Positions 33,853 through 42,447 of a stretch of DNA of 64,000 nucleotides are shown here, in pieces; the stretch's first letter is position 1; each line of letters begins with the position of its first letter. This DNA is from Streptomyces tubercidicus. Lineage in GTDB: Bacteria; Actinomycetota; Actinomycetes; Streptomycetales; Streptomycetaceae. The position numbers and the translations under genes were made by a program. The stretch covers positions 1,550,001-1,614,000 of the forward strand of contig NZ_CP114205.1 in assembly GCF_027497495.1 (NCBI RefSeq), written 5' to 3'. The notes under the pieces are model-generated. The model was not told the origin of the DNA. It did no database searches and saw only the letters and a list, made by a program, of their open reading frames with translations.

Positions 33853-35024
33853 CCACCGACGACACCCTCACAGCCCTCGCGGCACAGCTCGAACGGGAGC
33901 TGGACGACGCCGTCGAGCTGCGCCACCGGCTCCATGCCCGGCCCTGTCTGTCCGGCGACGAGGCCGCGGCCCGCGAGCTGGTGCTCGCCGCGCTGCCCGG
34001 CGGGCACACCGCCACCGAGGTGGCCGGCACCGGAGCCGTGGTCCGCGTGGGCGGCAGCGGTCCGGCCATCGCCGTACGCGGTGAACTCGACGCCCTGGCG
34101 GTGCACGAGGAGACCGGGGTGCCCTGGGCGTCGCAGCACCCCGGTGTGATGCACGCCTGCGGTCATGATGTGCACCTGGCCGCGCTGGTCGCCCTGGCGC
34201 GGGCGGTGGACCGGGCCGGCGGTCCGGTCCCGCTGCTCGCCGTACTGCAGCCCCGCGAGGAGACGTATCCCTCCGGCGCGCAGGATGTCACCGAGGACGG
34301 GATCCTCGAACGGGAGCAGTGCCGGGCGGCCATCGGGGCGCATGTCCAGCCGCTGCTCGCGGCGGGCACCGTCGCCTGTACTCCCGGGGGTGTGAACGCC
34401 TCGGCGGACGAATTCACCGTGACCGTCCGGGGCCGCGGCGGCCACGCGGCCTACCCGCACCTCACCCACGACCCCGTCGTCACCCTGGCGCATGTCGTGG
34501 TCGCCCTGCAGAGCCTGGTGAGCCGCGGGACCGACCCGATGTCCTCCGTCGTGCTGAGTGTCACCACGCTCGCCGCCGGAACCGCGGCCAATGTCGTCCC
34601 CGGCTCCGCCGAGGCGCGCGGCACCCTGCGCGCGATGCGTACGGCCGACCGTGAGTTTCTCCATCAACGCCTCGTGGAGACCGCGGAGTTGGTGGCTCAG
34701 GCGTACGGCTGTACCGCGGACGTCCGGATCACCCTTGGCGAGCCGGTACTCGACAACGACGCGACGCTGACCGCCGCGACCCAGCCGCTGCTCGCCTCAC
34801 TCGGCCTGAAGGTCGCCGCCGACCTGCGGTCCGCGGGCGCGGACGACTTCTCGTACTTCTCCGCACGGATGCCCGCGCTGATGCTGTTCGTGGGCACGCA
34901 CGGCGGGACCGAGCAGCTGCACTCCCCGACGTTCCTGCCGCCCGACGAACGGGTGCGGGACGTCGCCCACGCCCTGCTCGCCGGCTATCTGGCCGCCGCG
35001 GAGCAGTACGTCCCACAGCACTGA
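33849..35024 (+). CDS. M20 family metallo-amidohydrolase
   Basis: A 391-residue zinc-dependent amidohydrolase of the IAA-amino acid/hippurate hydrolase (M20D) type. Metal and catalytic motifs: GELDAL (about 79-84), MHACGHD (101-107, with C104 and H106), QPREE (catalytic/metal glutamates) and a late histidine in LHSPTF; the dimerisation lid lies at about 175-290 (GGHAAYPHLTHDP). It removes an acyl or amino-acid group from an amide. ATGA overlap with the FluG-like gene shows coupled translation. The natural substrate is unknown. Confidence 0.9.
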   Translation: MTTDDTLTALAAQLERELDDAVELRHRLHARPCLSGDEAAARELVLAALPGGHTATEVAGTGAVVRVGGSGPAIAVRGELDALAVHEETGVPWASQHPGVMHACGHDVHLAALVALARAVDRAGGPVPLLAVLQPREETYPSGAQDVTEDGILEREQCRAAIGAHVQPLLAAGTVACTPGGVNASADEFTVTVRGRGGHAAYPHLTHDPVVTLAHVVVALQSLVSRGTDPMSSVVLSVTTLAAGTAANVVPGSAEARGTLRAMRTADREFLHQRLVETAELVAQAYGCTADVRITLGEPVLDNDATLTAATQPLLASLGLKVAADLRSAGADDFSYFSARMPALMLFVGTHGGTEQLHSPTFLPPDERVRDVAHALLAGYLAAAEQYVPQH

Positions 35025-35083
35025 CACCCGCCTGCCCCGGCCCCACCCGCACCGCCCGCGTACTCAGGAACGAGGACCCGCAC

Positions 35084-36331
35084 ATGACCGCCACCGACAC
35101 CACCGGCGACCTTCCGCTCACCCCCGAGGCCCGGCAGCACCTGGACCTCGCCGAGACCGCCACCGCCCGCAACTACCACCCGCTGCCGGTGGTCCTCACC
35201 TCCGGCCAGGGCTCGTGGGTGACCGATGTCGGCGGACGCCGCTATCTGGACTGCCTGGCCGGCTACTCGGCGCTCAACTTCGGCCACGGCCACCCCCGGC
35301 TGCTGGCCGCGGCCCGGGAACAGCTCGAACGCCTCACCCTGACCAGCCGCGCCTTCCACAACGACCGGCTCGGCCCGTTCTGCCGGGATCTCGCCGAACT
35401 CGCCGGGATGGACCTGGTCCTGCCGATGAACACCGGCGCCGAGGCCGTGGAGACCGCACTGAAGGTGGCCCGGAAGTGGGGTTACGAGGTCAAGGGCGTG
35501 CCCGCGGACCGCGCGAACATCATCGTCGCCGACGGCAACTTCCACGGACGCACCACCACGATCGTGAGCTTCTCGACGGACCCCGTCGCGCGGGACGGCT
35601 TCGGCCCGTTCACACCCGGCTTCCGCACCGTCCCCTACGGAGACGCCGCCGCGCTGGCGGCCGCGGTCGATGAGCACACCGTGGCGGTGCTGCTCGAACC
35701 GATCCAGGGCGAGGCGGGAGTGCTGATCCCGCCGCAGGGGTACCTCCCGGCCGTGCGCGAGCTGTGCAGCCGGGAGAACGTCCTGTTCGTGGCCGACGAG
35801 ATCCAGTCCGGTCTCGGCCGCACCGGCACCACGTTCGCCTGCGACGCCGAGGGTGTCACCCCGGACATGTACATCCTGGGCAAGGCCCTCGGCGGCGGCA
35901 TCGTGCCGCTCTCCGCCGTGGTCGCCCGCCGCGAGACCCTCGGCGTCATCCGGCCCGGCAACCACGGCTCGACCTTCGGCGGCAACCCGCTGGCCGCCGC
36001 CGTCGGCCACGCCGTCGTCGAGCTGCTCGCGACCGGCGAATACCAGGCGCGGGCCGCCCGGCTCGGCGAGCAGCACCACAAGCGGCTCGAAGGACTCATA
36101 GGCCACGGCGTACGCGCGGTCCGCAGCCGTGGGCTGTGGAGCGGTATCGACATCGACCCGCGGCTCATGTCGGGGCGCGAGGCCTGCGAACGGCTCCTGG
36201 CCAGGGGCATCCTCGCCAAGGACACCCATGGCTCCACGATCCGGCTCGCCCCGCCCCTGGTCATCACGGCCGATGAACTGGACTGGATGACCGGGCAGCT
36301 CGCGGAGGTGCTCGGCGCGCCGCGTCCCTGA
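35084..36331 (+). CDS. rocD: Ornithine--oxo-acid aminotransferase
   Basis: A 415-residue class III PLP aminotransferase. The N-terminal run with NYHPLPVVLTSGQGSWVTD and LDCLAGYSALNFGHGHP is typical of RocD, as are MNTGAEAVETALKVARKWGY and PVVALLEPIQGEAG-type sequence; PLP-lysine lies in LGKALGGG, preceded by ADEIQSGLGRTG. It moves the delta-amino group of ornithine to 2-oxoglutarate, giving glutamate semialdehyde and glutamate. It is the last gene of the operon, 59 bases after M20, with its own RBS (GAGGA). Its presence suggests the pathway ends in ornithine or a related omega-amino acid. Confidence 0.92.
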   Translation: MTATDTTGDLPLTPEARQHLDLAETATARNYHPLPVVLTSGQGSWVTDVGGRRYLDCLAGYSALNFGHGHPRLLAAAREQLERLTLTSRAFHNDRLGPFCRDLAELAGMDLVLPMNTGAEAVETALKVARKWGYEVKGVPADRANIIVADGNFHGRTTTIVSFSTDPVARDGFGPFTPGFRTVPYGDAAALAAAVDEHTVAVLLEPIQGEAGVLIPPQGYLPAVRELCSRENVLFVADEIQSGLGRTGTTFACDAEGVTPDMYILGKALGGGIVPLSAVVARRETLGVIRPGNHGSTFGGNPLAAAVGHAVVELLATGEYQARAARLGEQHHKRLEGLIGHGVRAVRSRGLWSGIDIDPRLMSGREACERLLARGILAKDTHGSTIRLAPPLVITADELDWMTGQLAEVLGAPRP

Positions 36332-36362
36332 GCGCTCCGCCGGACCGGCCCGTCGGACCGGG

Positions 36363-36381
36363 CCGCCGGACTCACCGGCGG
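36363..36381. terminator. Bidirectional hairpin between rocD and the FAD monooxygenase gene
   Basis: CCGCCGG (36363-36369) and CCGGCGG (36375-36381) pair perfectly around ACTCA, between two convergent genes. GC-rich flanks could extend or form alternative hairpins. It probably terminates both transcripts. Confidence 0.5.
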
Positions 36382-36406
36382 TCCGGAAGTACGGCGCACG
36401 CGGCGC

Positions 36407-37477
36407 TCAGCCCAGCGCGCCGCCCACGGCCATCGCGGTCCGCATCGCGGCATTCCGCAGGCCGGGCAGCCGCCGGGCGTGCGCCATCCGGTTCATCAGC
36501 CGCGCGGTACGCACCAGCCGCTGGGTCTGCGGGCGCCGGGCACGGTCGTACGCACGCAGCGCGGACGGTACGTCCGGGGTCGCCGTCAGGGCCCGCGTCA
36601 ACTCCACGGCGTCGACGAGCGCTTCGCAGGCGCCACGGCCGAGGTCCGGGGTCATGGCGTGGGCCGCGTCGCCGATGAGGACCGTACGGCCGCGGACGTA
36701 GGAGGGCAGCGGCGGATCGAGGTAGTAGAGGTCCAGGCGCAGCACCTCGGACTCCGTCAGCCGGTCCACGATGTCGCGCACTCCGGTGTGCCAGTGGCCG
36801 AACCACTCGCGCAGTGTGGCGGCTTCCCGGCCCGGTTCGCGCTGCCCCTCGGGCACGACGGCGCAGGCGAACCAGTTGGTCCGGCCGCCCGAGCTGGGGG
36901 TGATGCCGAAGCGGCGGCCCTCGCCCCAGGTCTCGGTGATGCTCCCGATCTCCCCGTCGACCGTGCCGCGCCAGGAGGAGGCGCCGACGTACCGGGCGCG
37001 GTGGCGCGGGCCGAAGAGGGCTGTGCGGGCCGCGCTGTTGAGGCCGTCGGCCGCGATCACCACGTCGTACGAGCCGTTCAGCGCGCCGAGGTCCTCGATG
37101 CGTTCGCCGAAGGTGACCTCCCCTGCCGCTTCCTGCAGGAGGGAGAGCAGATCGGGCCGGGAGATGAGGCGGCCCGCTTCACCGGTGCGCCGCTTCATGG
37201 CCTCGATGTCGAGGGTGGCGATCCGGCCGCCGTCGGGCCGCAGGAAGGCACCCGAGGTCTGCGGCCGGCTCAGCGAGCGCACCTGCGCGCCGACCCCGAG
37301 GGCGTCCAGGGCGCCCAGCGCGGTGGGCCACAGCCCGAGGGCGGTACCGGCCGTGGGGAAGCGGCGGGCGCGTTCGAAGACGTCGACCGTCCAGCCGCTT
37401 TTACGGAGGGAGAGTGCAGTGGCGAGCCCGCCGATACCGCCGCCGACGACGGCCGCCGTGCGCTGCTTCCGGGTCAT
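36407..37477 (-). CDS. FAD-dependent monooxygenase (PHBH fold)
   Basis: A 356-residue flavoprotein of the aromatic-ring hydroxylase group. It has the dinucleotide motif GGGIGGLATALSLRKSGWTVDVFER (about 12-36), a DG motif near VVIAADGLNSAAR, and the second FAD motif GRTVLIGDAAHAMTPDLGRGACEALVDAVEL. It should hydroxylate or epoxidise an organic substrate with NAD(P)H and O2. It is divergent from a TetR gene and almost certainly under its control, through two palindromes in the 73-base gap. It may serve detoxification of an aromatic compound or antibiotic. Confidence 0.92.
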   Translation of the reverse strand: MTRKQRTAAVVGGGIGGLATALSLRKSGWTVDVFERARRFPTAGTALGLWPTALGALDALGVGAQVRSLSRPQTSGAFLRPDGGRIATLDIEAMKRRTGEAGRLISRPDLLSLLQEAAGEVTFGERIEDLGALNGSYDVVIAADGLNSAARTALFGPRHRARYVGASSWRGTVDGEIGSITETWGEGRRFGITPSSGGRTNWFACAVVPEGQREPGREAATLREWFGHWHTGVRDIVDRLTESEVLRLDLYYLDPPLPSYVRGRTVLIGDAAHAMTPDLGRGACEALVDAVELTRALTATPDVPSALRAYDRARRPQTQRLVRTARLMNRMAHARRLPGLRNAAMRTAMAVGGALG

Positions 37478-37488
37478 GGCGACACGGT

Positions 37489-37524
37489 ACTATGTCCATA
37501 GTGGATCGGCACTACAAACATAGT
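37489..37524. promoter_or_regulatory. Two TetR operators between the monooxygenase and TetR genes
   Basis: ACTATG-TC-CATAGT (37489-37502) is a perfect palindrome; ACTA-CAAACA-TAGT (37511-37524) is a second, less symmetric copy whose right arm again reads CATAGT. Centres are 22 bases apart, about two helical turns, allowing two TetR dimers on the same face. They lie directly upstream of both divergent starts. Confidence 0.7.
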
Positions 37525-37550
37525 AAAAAGACACGGCGAAGGGCGCTCGG

Positions 37551-38105
37551 GTGGCACGACGGCGGGATCAGGTACTGGACGCGGGAATCCAGGTGCTGGG
37601 GAGCGAGGGGGCACGGCGGCTGACCTATCAGGCGGTCGACGCGGCGGCGGGCGTCCCGTCCGGCACCACCTCCAACTACTTCCGCAACCGGGCGGCCCTG
37701 ATCGACGGCATCGTCGACCACCTCCAGGTGCTGGAGCGCCGCGACTGGGAGAACTTCGCCGCGGCCGCCGCGCCGGCCGACGCCGGTGAACTCGCCGACG
37801 CGGTCACCCGGTTCCTGCAGTACGCGACCGGGCCCGAGCGGGCCAGGACGGCCGCCCGGTTCGCGCTCTACCTGGAGGCCACCGCCCGGCCCGAACTCCG
37901 CCCGGCGCTCACCCGCGGCCGGGAGACCGTCCTCGGCTGGGGCGCGGAGTGGCTGGAGCGCTTCGGCTCACCGGCTCCGCGCCGGCACTGCGCGGTCCTC
38001 TTCGACTACATGGATGGTGTCGCCTTCCATCAACTGGCCTTCCCTGTCGAGGACTTCGACCCGGGGCCGGGCATCCGCGAGCTGCTGAGCGGGCTGCTGG
38101 GCTGA
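37551..38105 (+). CDS. TetR family transcriptional regulator
   Basis: A 184-residue TetR protein. The HTH is at about residues 5-50 (RRDQVLDAGIQVLGSEGARRLTYQAVDAAAGVPSGTTSNYF outline), followed by a helical ligand-binding domain. The start is GTG 37551 after GAAGGGCG. It presumably represses the divergent FAD monooxygenase gene and itself, with release by the monooxygenase substrate. Confidence 0.92.
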   Translation: MARRRDQVLDAGIQVLGSEGARRLTYQAVDAAAGVPSGTTSNYFRNRAALIDGIVDHLQVLERRDWENFAAAAAPADAGELADAVTRFLQYATGPERARTAARFALYLEATARPELRPALTRGRETVLGWGAEWLERFGSPAPRRHCAVLFDYMDGVAFHQLAFPVEDFDPGPGIRELLSGLLG

Positions 38106-38111
38106 GGGCGC

Positions 38112-38123
38112 GGGCGGCCGCCC
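38112..38123. terminator. GC palindrome between TetR gene and NCS2 permease gene
   Basis: GGGCGGCCGCCC is fully self-complementary and lies seven bases after the TetR stop, between two convergent genes. It may terminate either transcript; the gap is only 55 bases and holds nothing else. Confidence 0.35.
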
Positions 38124-38160
38124 TCGCGTGAGTCGGGCGGGCGCCGCGGGCCGCCCCGCG

Positions 38161-39669
38161 TCAGTGTGCGGGCGCCGCCGCGGCCGGATCGCCCGCGGGC
38201 TCCTCGGCTGCCGCGCCCCGGGCCGCCGGGTCCCCGGCCACGGAGTCCCGGGCCGCCGTGCCCCCGGCCGCCCGCTCCGCGTCCACCGGCTCCGCGTCCA
38301 CCGCGCTCCCATCCACCGCGCCCCCATCCGCCCTCTCCCGCCCCAAGTGGTTAAAGGCAAGGTTGAGCACGATGGCGACCAGGCAGCCGGTGCTGATGCC
38401 GGAGTCCAGGACGACCAGCAGGTCCTTGGGGAGGTGGTGGTAGAAGTCCGGGGCGGCGATCGGGATCAGGCCGATGCCGACGGCCGCCGCGACGATCAGG
38501 GCGTTGTCCCCCTTCTCCATCGCGGCGGAGGCCAGCGTCTGGATGCCGCTGGCGGCGACCGAGCCGAAGAGCACGATGCCGGCGCCGCCGAGGACCGGCA
38601 GCGGGACCAGCGAGATGACCGAGGCGGCCACCGGGCACAGGCCCAGCACGATCAGGATCAGACCGCCGGTCGCCACGACGAAGCGGCTGCGCACCTTGGT
38701 CATCGCGACCAGGCCGATGTTCTGGGCGAAGGCGCTGTTGGCGAAACCGTTGAACAGCGGGCTGACGGCGGTGCCGAGGGTGTCGGCGCGCAGTCCGCCC
38801 TCGATGGTGCGCTCGTCCGCCGGGCGGCCGACGATCCTGCCGAGGGCCAGCATGTCGGCCGTCGACTCGGTCATACAGACCAGCATCACGATGCACATGC
38901 TGATGATGGCGGCGAGGTCGAACTGCGGGGCGCCGAAGTGGAAGGGCGTCGGAAAGCCGATCAGGGACGCCTGGGAGAGCGCGGAGAAGTCGGTGATGCC
39001 GACGGGTATCGCGATCAGGGTGCCGGCGACCAGACCGAGCAGGATCGCGATCTGCTGGAGGAAACCGCGCAGCACCCGCCGCAGCACCAGCACGATCAGG
39101 AACGTCAGCGCGGCCATCCCGATGTTCGTCAGCGAACCGTAGTCCGGGGCCCGGTCGTTGCCGCCCTGGGACCAGTTGAAGGCCACCGGCAGCAGTGAGA
39201 CGCCGATCAGGGTGATGACGGTGCCGGTGACGACCGGCGGGAAGAACCGTACGAGCTTGGAGAAGTACGGCGCGAGGAGGAAGCCCAGCACACCGGCGAC
39301 GATCACCGCGCCGAAGATGACCGGGAGGGCGTCGTCGGGCCCCTGGGCCTTGCCGATGGCGACCATCGGTGTGACACCGGCGAACGAGACGCCGTTGACG
39401 AAGGGGAGCCGGGCGCCGACCTTCCAGAATCCGAGGGTCTGGAGGAGCGTGGCGATACCCGCGGTGAAGAGGCTGGCGCCCATCAGGAAGGCGGTCTCTG
39501 TGGCGCTCAGCCCGCAGGCCGGACCCACGATCATCGGTGGGGCCACCACACCCGCGTACATCGCGGCCACATGCTGGAGGCCGCTGGTGATCATCTTGAA
39601 GGGCGGGAGGGTCTCATCGACCGGATGTATCCGGTCCCCCTCCGACTGCTGCCCGGTCTTTGCGGCCAC
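38161..39669 (-). CDS. Nucleobase:cation symporter-2 (xanthine/uric acid permease)
   Basis: A 502-residue NCS2 (NAT) family permease with about 14 transmembrane segments. Early GLQHVAAMYAGVVAPPMIVG and the signature region GLVAMTKVRSRFVVATGG near the NxxxxxTxxxSR-type motif of this family are visible, as well as TESTADMLALGR, whose glutamate is used for purine binding. Context (urate oxidase operon) suggests urate or xanthine uptake. The C-terminus carries a repetitive Ala/Asp/Gly/Pro-rich tail of about 55 residues not needed for the fold. Start is GTG 39669 after GAAGGAGG. Two hairpins separate it from the deaminase gene. Confidence 0.92.
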   Translation of the reverse strand: MAAKTGQQSEGDRIHPVDETLPPFKMITSGLQHVAAMYAGVVAPPMIVGPACGLSATETAFLMGASLFTAGIATLLQTLGFWKVGARLPFVNGVSFAGVTPMVAIGKAQGPDDALPVIFGAVIVAGVLGFLLAPYFSKLVRFFPPVVTGTVITLIGVSLLPVAFNWSQGGNDRAPDYGSLTNIGMAALTFLIVLVLRRVLRGFLQQIAILLGLVAGTLIAIPVGITDFSALSQASLIGFPTPFHFGAPQFDLAAIISMCIVMLVCMTESTADMLALGRIVGRPADERTIEGGLRADTLGTAVSPLFNGFANSAFAQNIGLVAMTKVRSRFVVATGGLILIVLGLCPVAASVISLVPLPVLGGAGIVLFGSVAASGIQTLASAAMEKGDNALIVAAAVGIGLIPIAAPDFYHHLPKDLLVVLDSGISTGCLVAIVLNLAFNHLGRERADGGAVDGSAVDAEPVDAERAAGGTAARDSVAGDPAARGAAAEEPAGDPAAAAPAH

Positions 39670-39872
39670 TGCGGGCCTCCTTCGTTTTCTGCGCCACCGG
39701 GGGCCGGCGGGGCGAGGCTGTCACGGAGGGCGTGCGATGTGGTGCGGGGTGCGGGAAGTCGCCTGGTGAGCGTGGGGCGGCCCGGTGCGCTTGTGGCGCG
39801 CGGGGGACGGTGGCGGTCGGGCCAACCGGACCCGGGGGTACGGGAGTTCCCGCATCCCCGGGGTCCGGCGCT

Positions 39873-39925
39873 GGTGGATCCCGCTCGGATCCACCCGCCC
39901 GGCCGGGAGCCGTCCCTCCCGGCCG
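39873..39925 (-). terminator. Tandem hairpins between 8-oxoguanine deaminase and NCS2 permease genes
   Basis: GGTGGATCC (39873-39881) pairs with GGATCCACC (39887-39895) around CGCTC, and CGGCCGGGAG (39900-39909) pairs with CTCCCGGCCG (39916-39925) around six bases. Both are perfect. On the minus strand they follow the deaminase stop by about 40 bases and should end the urate operon transcript. The rest of the 298-base gap 39670-39967 holds nothing recognisable except the permease promoter region. Confidence 0.55.
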
Positions 39926-39967
39926 AGTTCAGGGGTGTGCGTCGGTCGTGGGACCGCGCCGTGGGGG

Positions 39968-41371
39968 TCAGCCCTCGGCGGCGATACGGGCCAGACGCTG
40001 TGCCTCCGCCCGCGCGGTGCGGGCGATGGTGTCCTCATCGACGTTGCTGAGGTGGTTGTCCTCGACGACCGGCCGGCCGCCGACGAGGGAGAGGGTGACG
40101 GGGGCGGCCGGGCCGAAGACCAGCGCGGTGACCGGGTCGGCGATGGAGGAGTGCCCGAGGCCGTCCAGCTTCCACAGCACCAGGTCGGCGAGCTTGCCGG
40201 CCTCCAGCGAGCCGATCTCGGAGGTCCGGCCGAGGACCTGCGCTCCGCCGTAGGTACCCAGCCGCAGCGCCTTGCGGGCGTTGAGGGCGGCTTCCCTGTG
40301 GGCGCCGAGCCGGTTGATGAGCAGGGCGTTGCGCAGCTCGGTGTGGAGTTCGCCGGACTCGTTGGAGGCGGTGCCGTCGACACCGAGGCCGACCGGGACG
40401 CCGGCCGCGAGCATGTCGGGGACCCGGGCGATACCGGCCGCGAGGCGGGCGTTGGAGGACGGGCAGTGCGCGACGCCGGTGCCGGTGCGGGCGAAGGCGG
40501 CGATGTCGGAGTCGTTCATATGGACGCAGTGCGCCATCCACACGTCGTCACCGAGCCAGCCGGTCGACTCGAAGTAGTCGGTCGGGCCCATGCCGAACAG
40601 CTCGTGGCAGAACTTCTCCTCCTCCACGGTCTCCGAGCCATGGGTATGCATCCGTACGCCCTTACGGCGGGCCAACTCGGCGCCCTGCCGCATGAGTTCG
40701 GTGGACACGGAGAACGGCGAGCAGGGCGCCGCGGCGATCTGCACCATCGCGCCGAAGGAGGTGTCGTGGTGGGTGTCGATGGCCTCCTCGGTCGCCAGCA
40801 GGGCGCCTTCGGTGGTCTCGACGGCGAAGTCCGGGGGCAGTCCGCCGTCCTTCTCGCTGCGGTCCATGGAGCCGCGGGCCAGGGTGATCCGCGCGCCGAT
40901 CTCCGCGACGGCCGCCAGCTCGGCGCTCACGAGGTCGCCGGAGCCCCGCGGGAAGACATAGTGGTGGTCGGAGGCGGTGGTGACCCCGCCCTTGACCATC
41001 ATGCCGAGCGAGCCCTGGGTGGCCGCGGCGAGCATCGGGGCGTCGATACGGGCCCAGGTCGGGTAGAGCGCCACCAGCCAGTTGAACAGGTTGTGGTCGG
41101 TGGCCAGCCCCCGGGTGATCCACTGATAGAAGTGGTGATGGGTGTTGATCAGGCCCGGGGTGACGAGGTGTCCCGTGCCATCGATCCGCCGGACGACATT
41201 CTCCAGCCCCTCGGGAGCCTTGCCCGCGCCCACCGACTCGATGACCTGGTCCGCGACGACCACATGGCCGGTGGCGTACTCGGTGTCCTGGGCGTCGACG
41301 GTCGCGATGGCGCAGTTCTCGATGACGAGGCGCTGCTTCACCGCGCTGTCAGGGGATGCCGGTGCTGCCAT
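39968..41371 (-). CDS. 8-oxoguanine deaminase
   Basis: A 467-residue cytosine/guanine-deaminase-like amidohydrolase that should convert 8-oxoguanine to urate. Metal and catalytic motifs: NTHHHFYQWITRG (with the HxH pair), HTHGSETVEEEKF (His and the catalytic glutamate region), MAHCVHMNDSD, and VDGTASNES with the late aspartate. PCSPFSVSTELM supports the 8-oxoguanine deaminase group against chlorohydrolase relatives such as AtzA/TrzN. ATG 41371 has GAAGGAAACG upstream. Its product feeds urate oxidase, encoded 88 bases upstream on the same strand, so the gene belongs to the urate operon. Confidence 0.88.
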   Translation of the reverse strand: MAAPASPDSAVKQRLVIENCAIATVDAQDTEYATGHVVVADQVIESVGAGKAPEGLENVVRRIDGTGHLVTPGLINTHHHFYQWITRGLATDHNLFNWLVALYPTWARIDAPMLAAATQGSLGMMVKGGVTTASDHHYVFPRGSGDLVSAELAAVAEIGARITLARGSMDRSEKDGGLPPDFAVETTEGALLATEEAIDTHHDTSFGAMVQIAAAPCSPFSVSTELMRQGAELARRKGVRMHTHGSETVEEEKFCHELFGMGPTDYFESTGWLGDDVWMAHCVHMNDSDIAAFARTGTGVAHCPSSNARLAAGIARVPDMLAAGVPVGLGVDGTASNESGELHTELRNALLINRLGAHREAALNARKALRLGTYGGAQVLGRTSEIGSLEAGKLADLVLWKLDGLGHSSIADPVTALVFGPAAPVTLSLVGGRPVVEDNHLSNVDEDTIARTARAEAQRLARIAAEG

Positions 41372-41459
41372 GGTGCGTTTCCTTCTTTCCGGGATGTGCG
41401 CCCCCTCCCCGATGCGGGTGGGGAGGGGAACGCACGGCACGGCGTTGCGCCGGAGCCGC

Positions 41460-42440
41460 TCAGAGGTTGGTCAGATCCACCGGGATCCGGGGCTCGACAC
41501 CGTCGCGCAGAACAGTGGCTTCGATCAGTCCGTACGGGCGGTCCGCCGCGTAATACACGGCTCCTTCGTCGGTATCGTTCTTCAGTCCGAACGGCTCCAG
41601 ATCCACCAGGAAGTGATGCTTGTTCGGGAGCGAGAAGCGGATCTCATCGACCTCCGAGCGGTGATTGATGACCCGCGCCCCCATTTGGTACAGCGTCTGC
41701 TGGAGCGAGAGGCTGTAGGTCTCCGCGAAGGCCTGCAGCATGTGCTTCTTGACCTGCTCGTACGAACGCTCCCAGTTCGGCATCCGCTGCTCGTCGTCGG
41801 TCCAGTTGAACCGCCAGCGGCCGGACACCTCGGTGGCGAGGATGCGGTCGTAGGCCTCCTTGAGCGTCGTGTACTTGTCCTTGATGTAGCCCCAGAACTC
41901 CGAGTTGGTGGAGTTCATGACCACCAGGTCCTTCAGCCCGGAGATGACCTGCCAGCGCTCACCGTCGTAGGTGATCTCGGTCAGCCGGGTCTCCTGGCCC
42001 TTGCGGACGAAGGAGTGCTGGACCTCGTCGGCGCCGATGAAGCGGGAGTTGGCGTCGGAGCCGGCGATCCGCTCCCAGGCGTACTCCTCGATCCGGATAC
42101 GGGCCCGGTGGATCGGCTCCTGGCTGCTGACGAAGTGCCGCGCCAGGTGGATGCCGAACTGCTCGGCCGACTCGATCCCGTACTCCTTGGCGAAGGCGTA
42201 CACGGTGTTCTTGGTGGTGTCCGTCGGCAGGCAGTGGGCGTTGGAGCCGGAGAGGTGGACCTCTTCCAGGTCGCCGGAGAGCGACACCGAGACGTTCAGG
42301 TCCTTGATGTGGTGCTTGGCGCCGTCCCGGGTGATCTTGACGACGCGGTTTTCGGCTTTGCCGTACTGGTTCTGTCCGAGCATCACAGGGCGGGCCGGGC
42401 GGGAATCGGCAGCGCGGGCCGGGCGGGAATGGGCAGTCAT
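41460..42440 (-). CDS. pucL: Urate oxidase (uricase)
   Basis: A 326-residue cofactor-free uricase oxidising urate to 5-hydroxyisourate and H2O2. It has the two T-fold domains; visible are GQNQYGKAENRVVKI with the catalytic lysine, the DTTKNTVYAFAKE block with the catalytic threonine, SFVRKGQETR, and the C-terminal VDEIRFSLPNKHHFLVDL segment. Length is slightly above the usual 300 because of a 20-residue N-terminal Ala/Arg/Pro-rich extension. ATG 42440 lies seven bases after the uraH stop. The catalase gene 4 kb away probably disposes of the peroxide. Confidence 0.95.
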   Translation of the reverse strand: MTAHSRPARAADSRPARPVMLGQNQYGKAENRVVKITRDGAKHHIKDLNVSVSLSGDLEEVHLSGSNAHCLPTDTTKNTVYAFAKEYGIESAEQFGIHLARHFVSSQEPIHRARIRIEEYAWERIAGSDANSRFIGADEVQHSFVRKGQETRLTEITYDGERWQVISGLKDLVVMNSTNSEFWGYIKDKYTTLKEAYDRILATEVSGRWRFNWTDDEQRMPNWERSYEQVKKHMLQAFAETYSLSLQQTLYQMGARVINHRSEVDEIRFSLPNKHHFLVDLEPFGLKNDTDEGAVYYAADRPYGLIEATVLRDGVEPRIPVDLTNL

Positions 42441-42447
42441 GTCGGTG

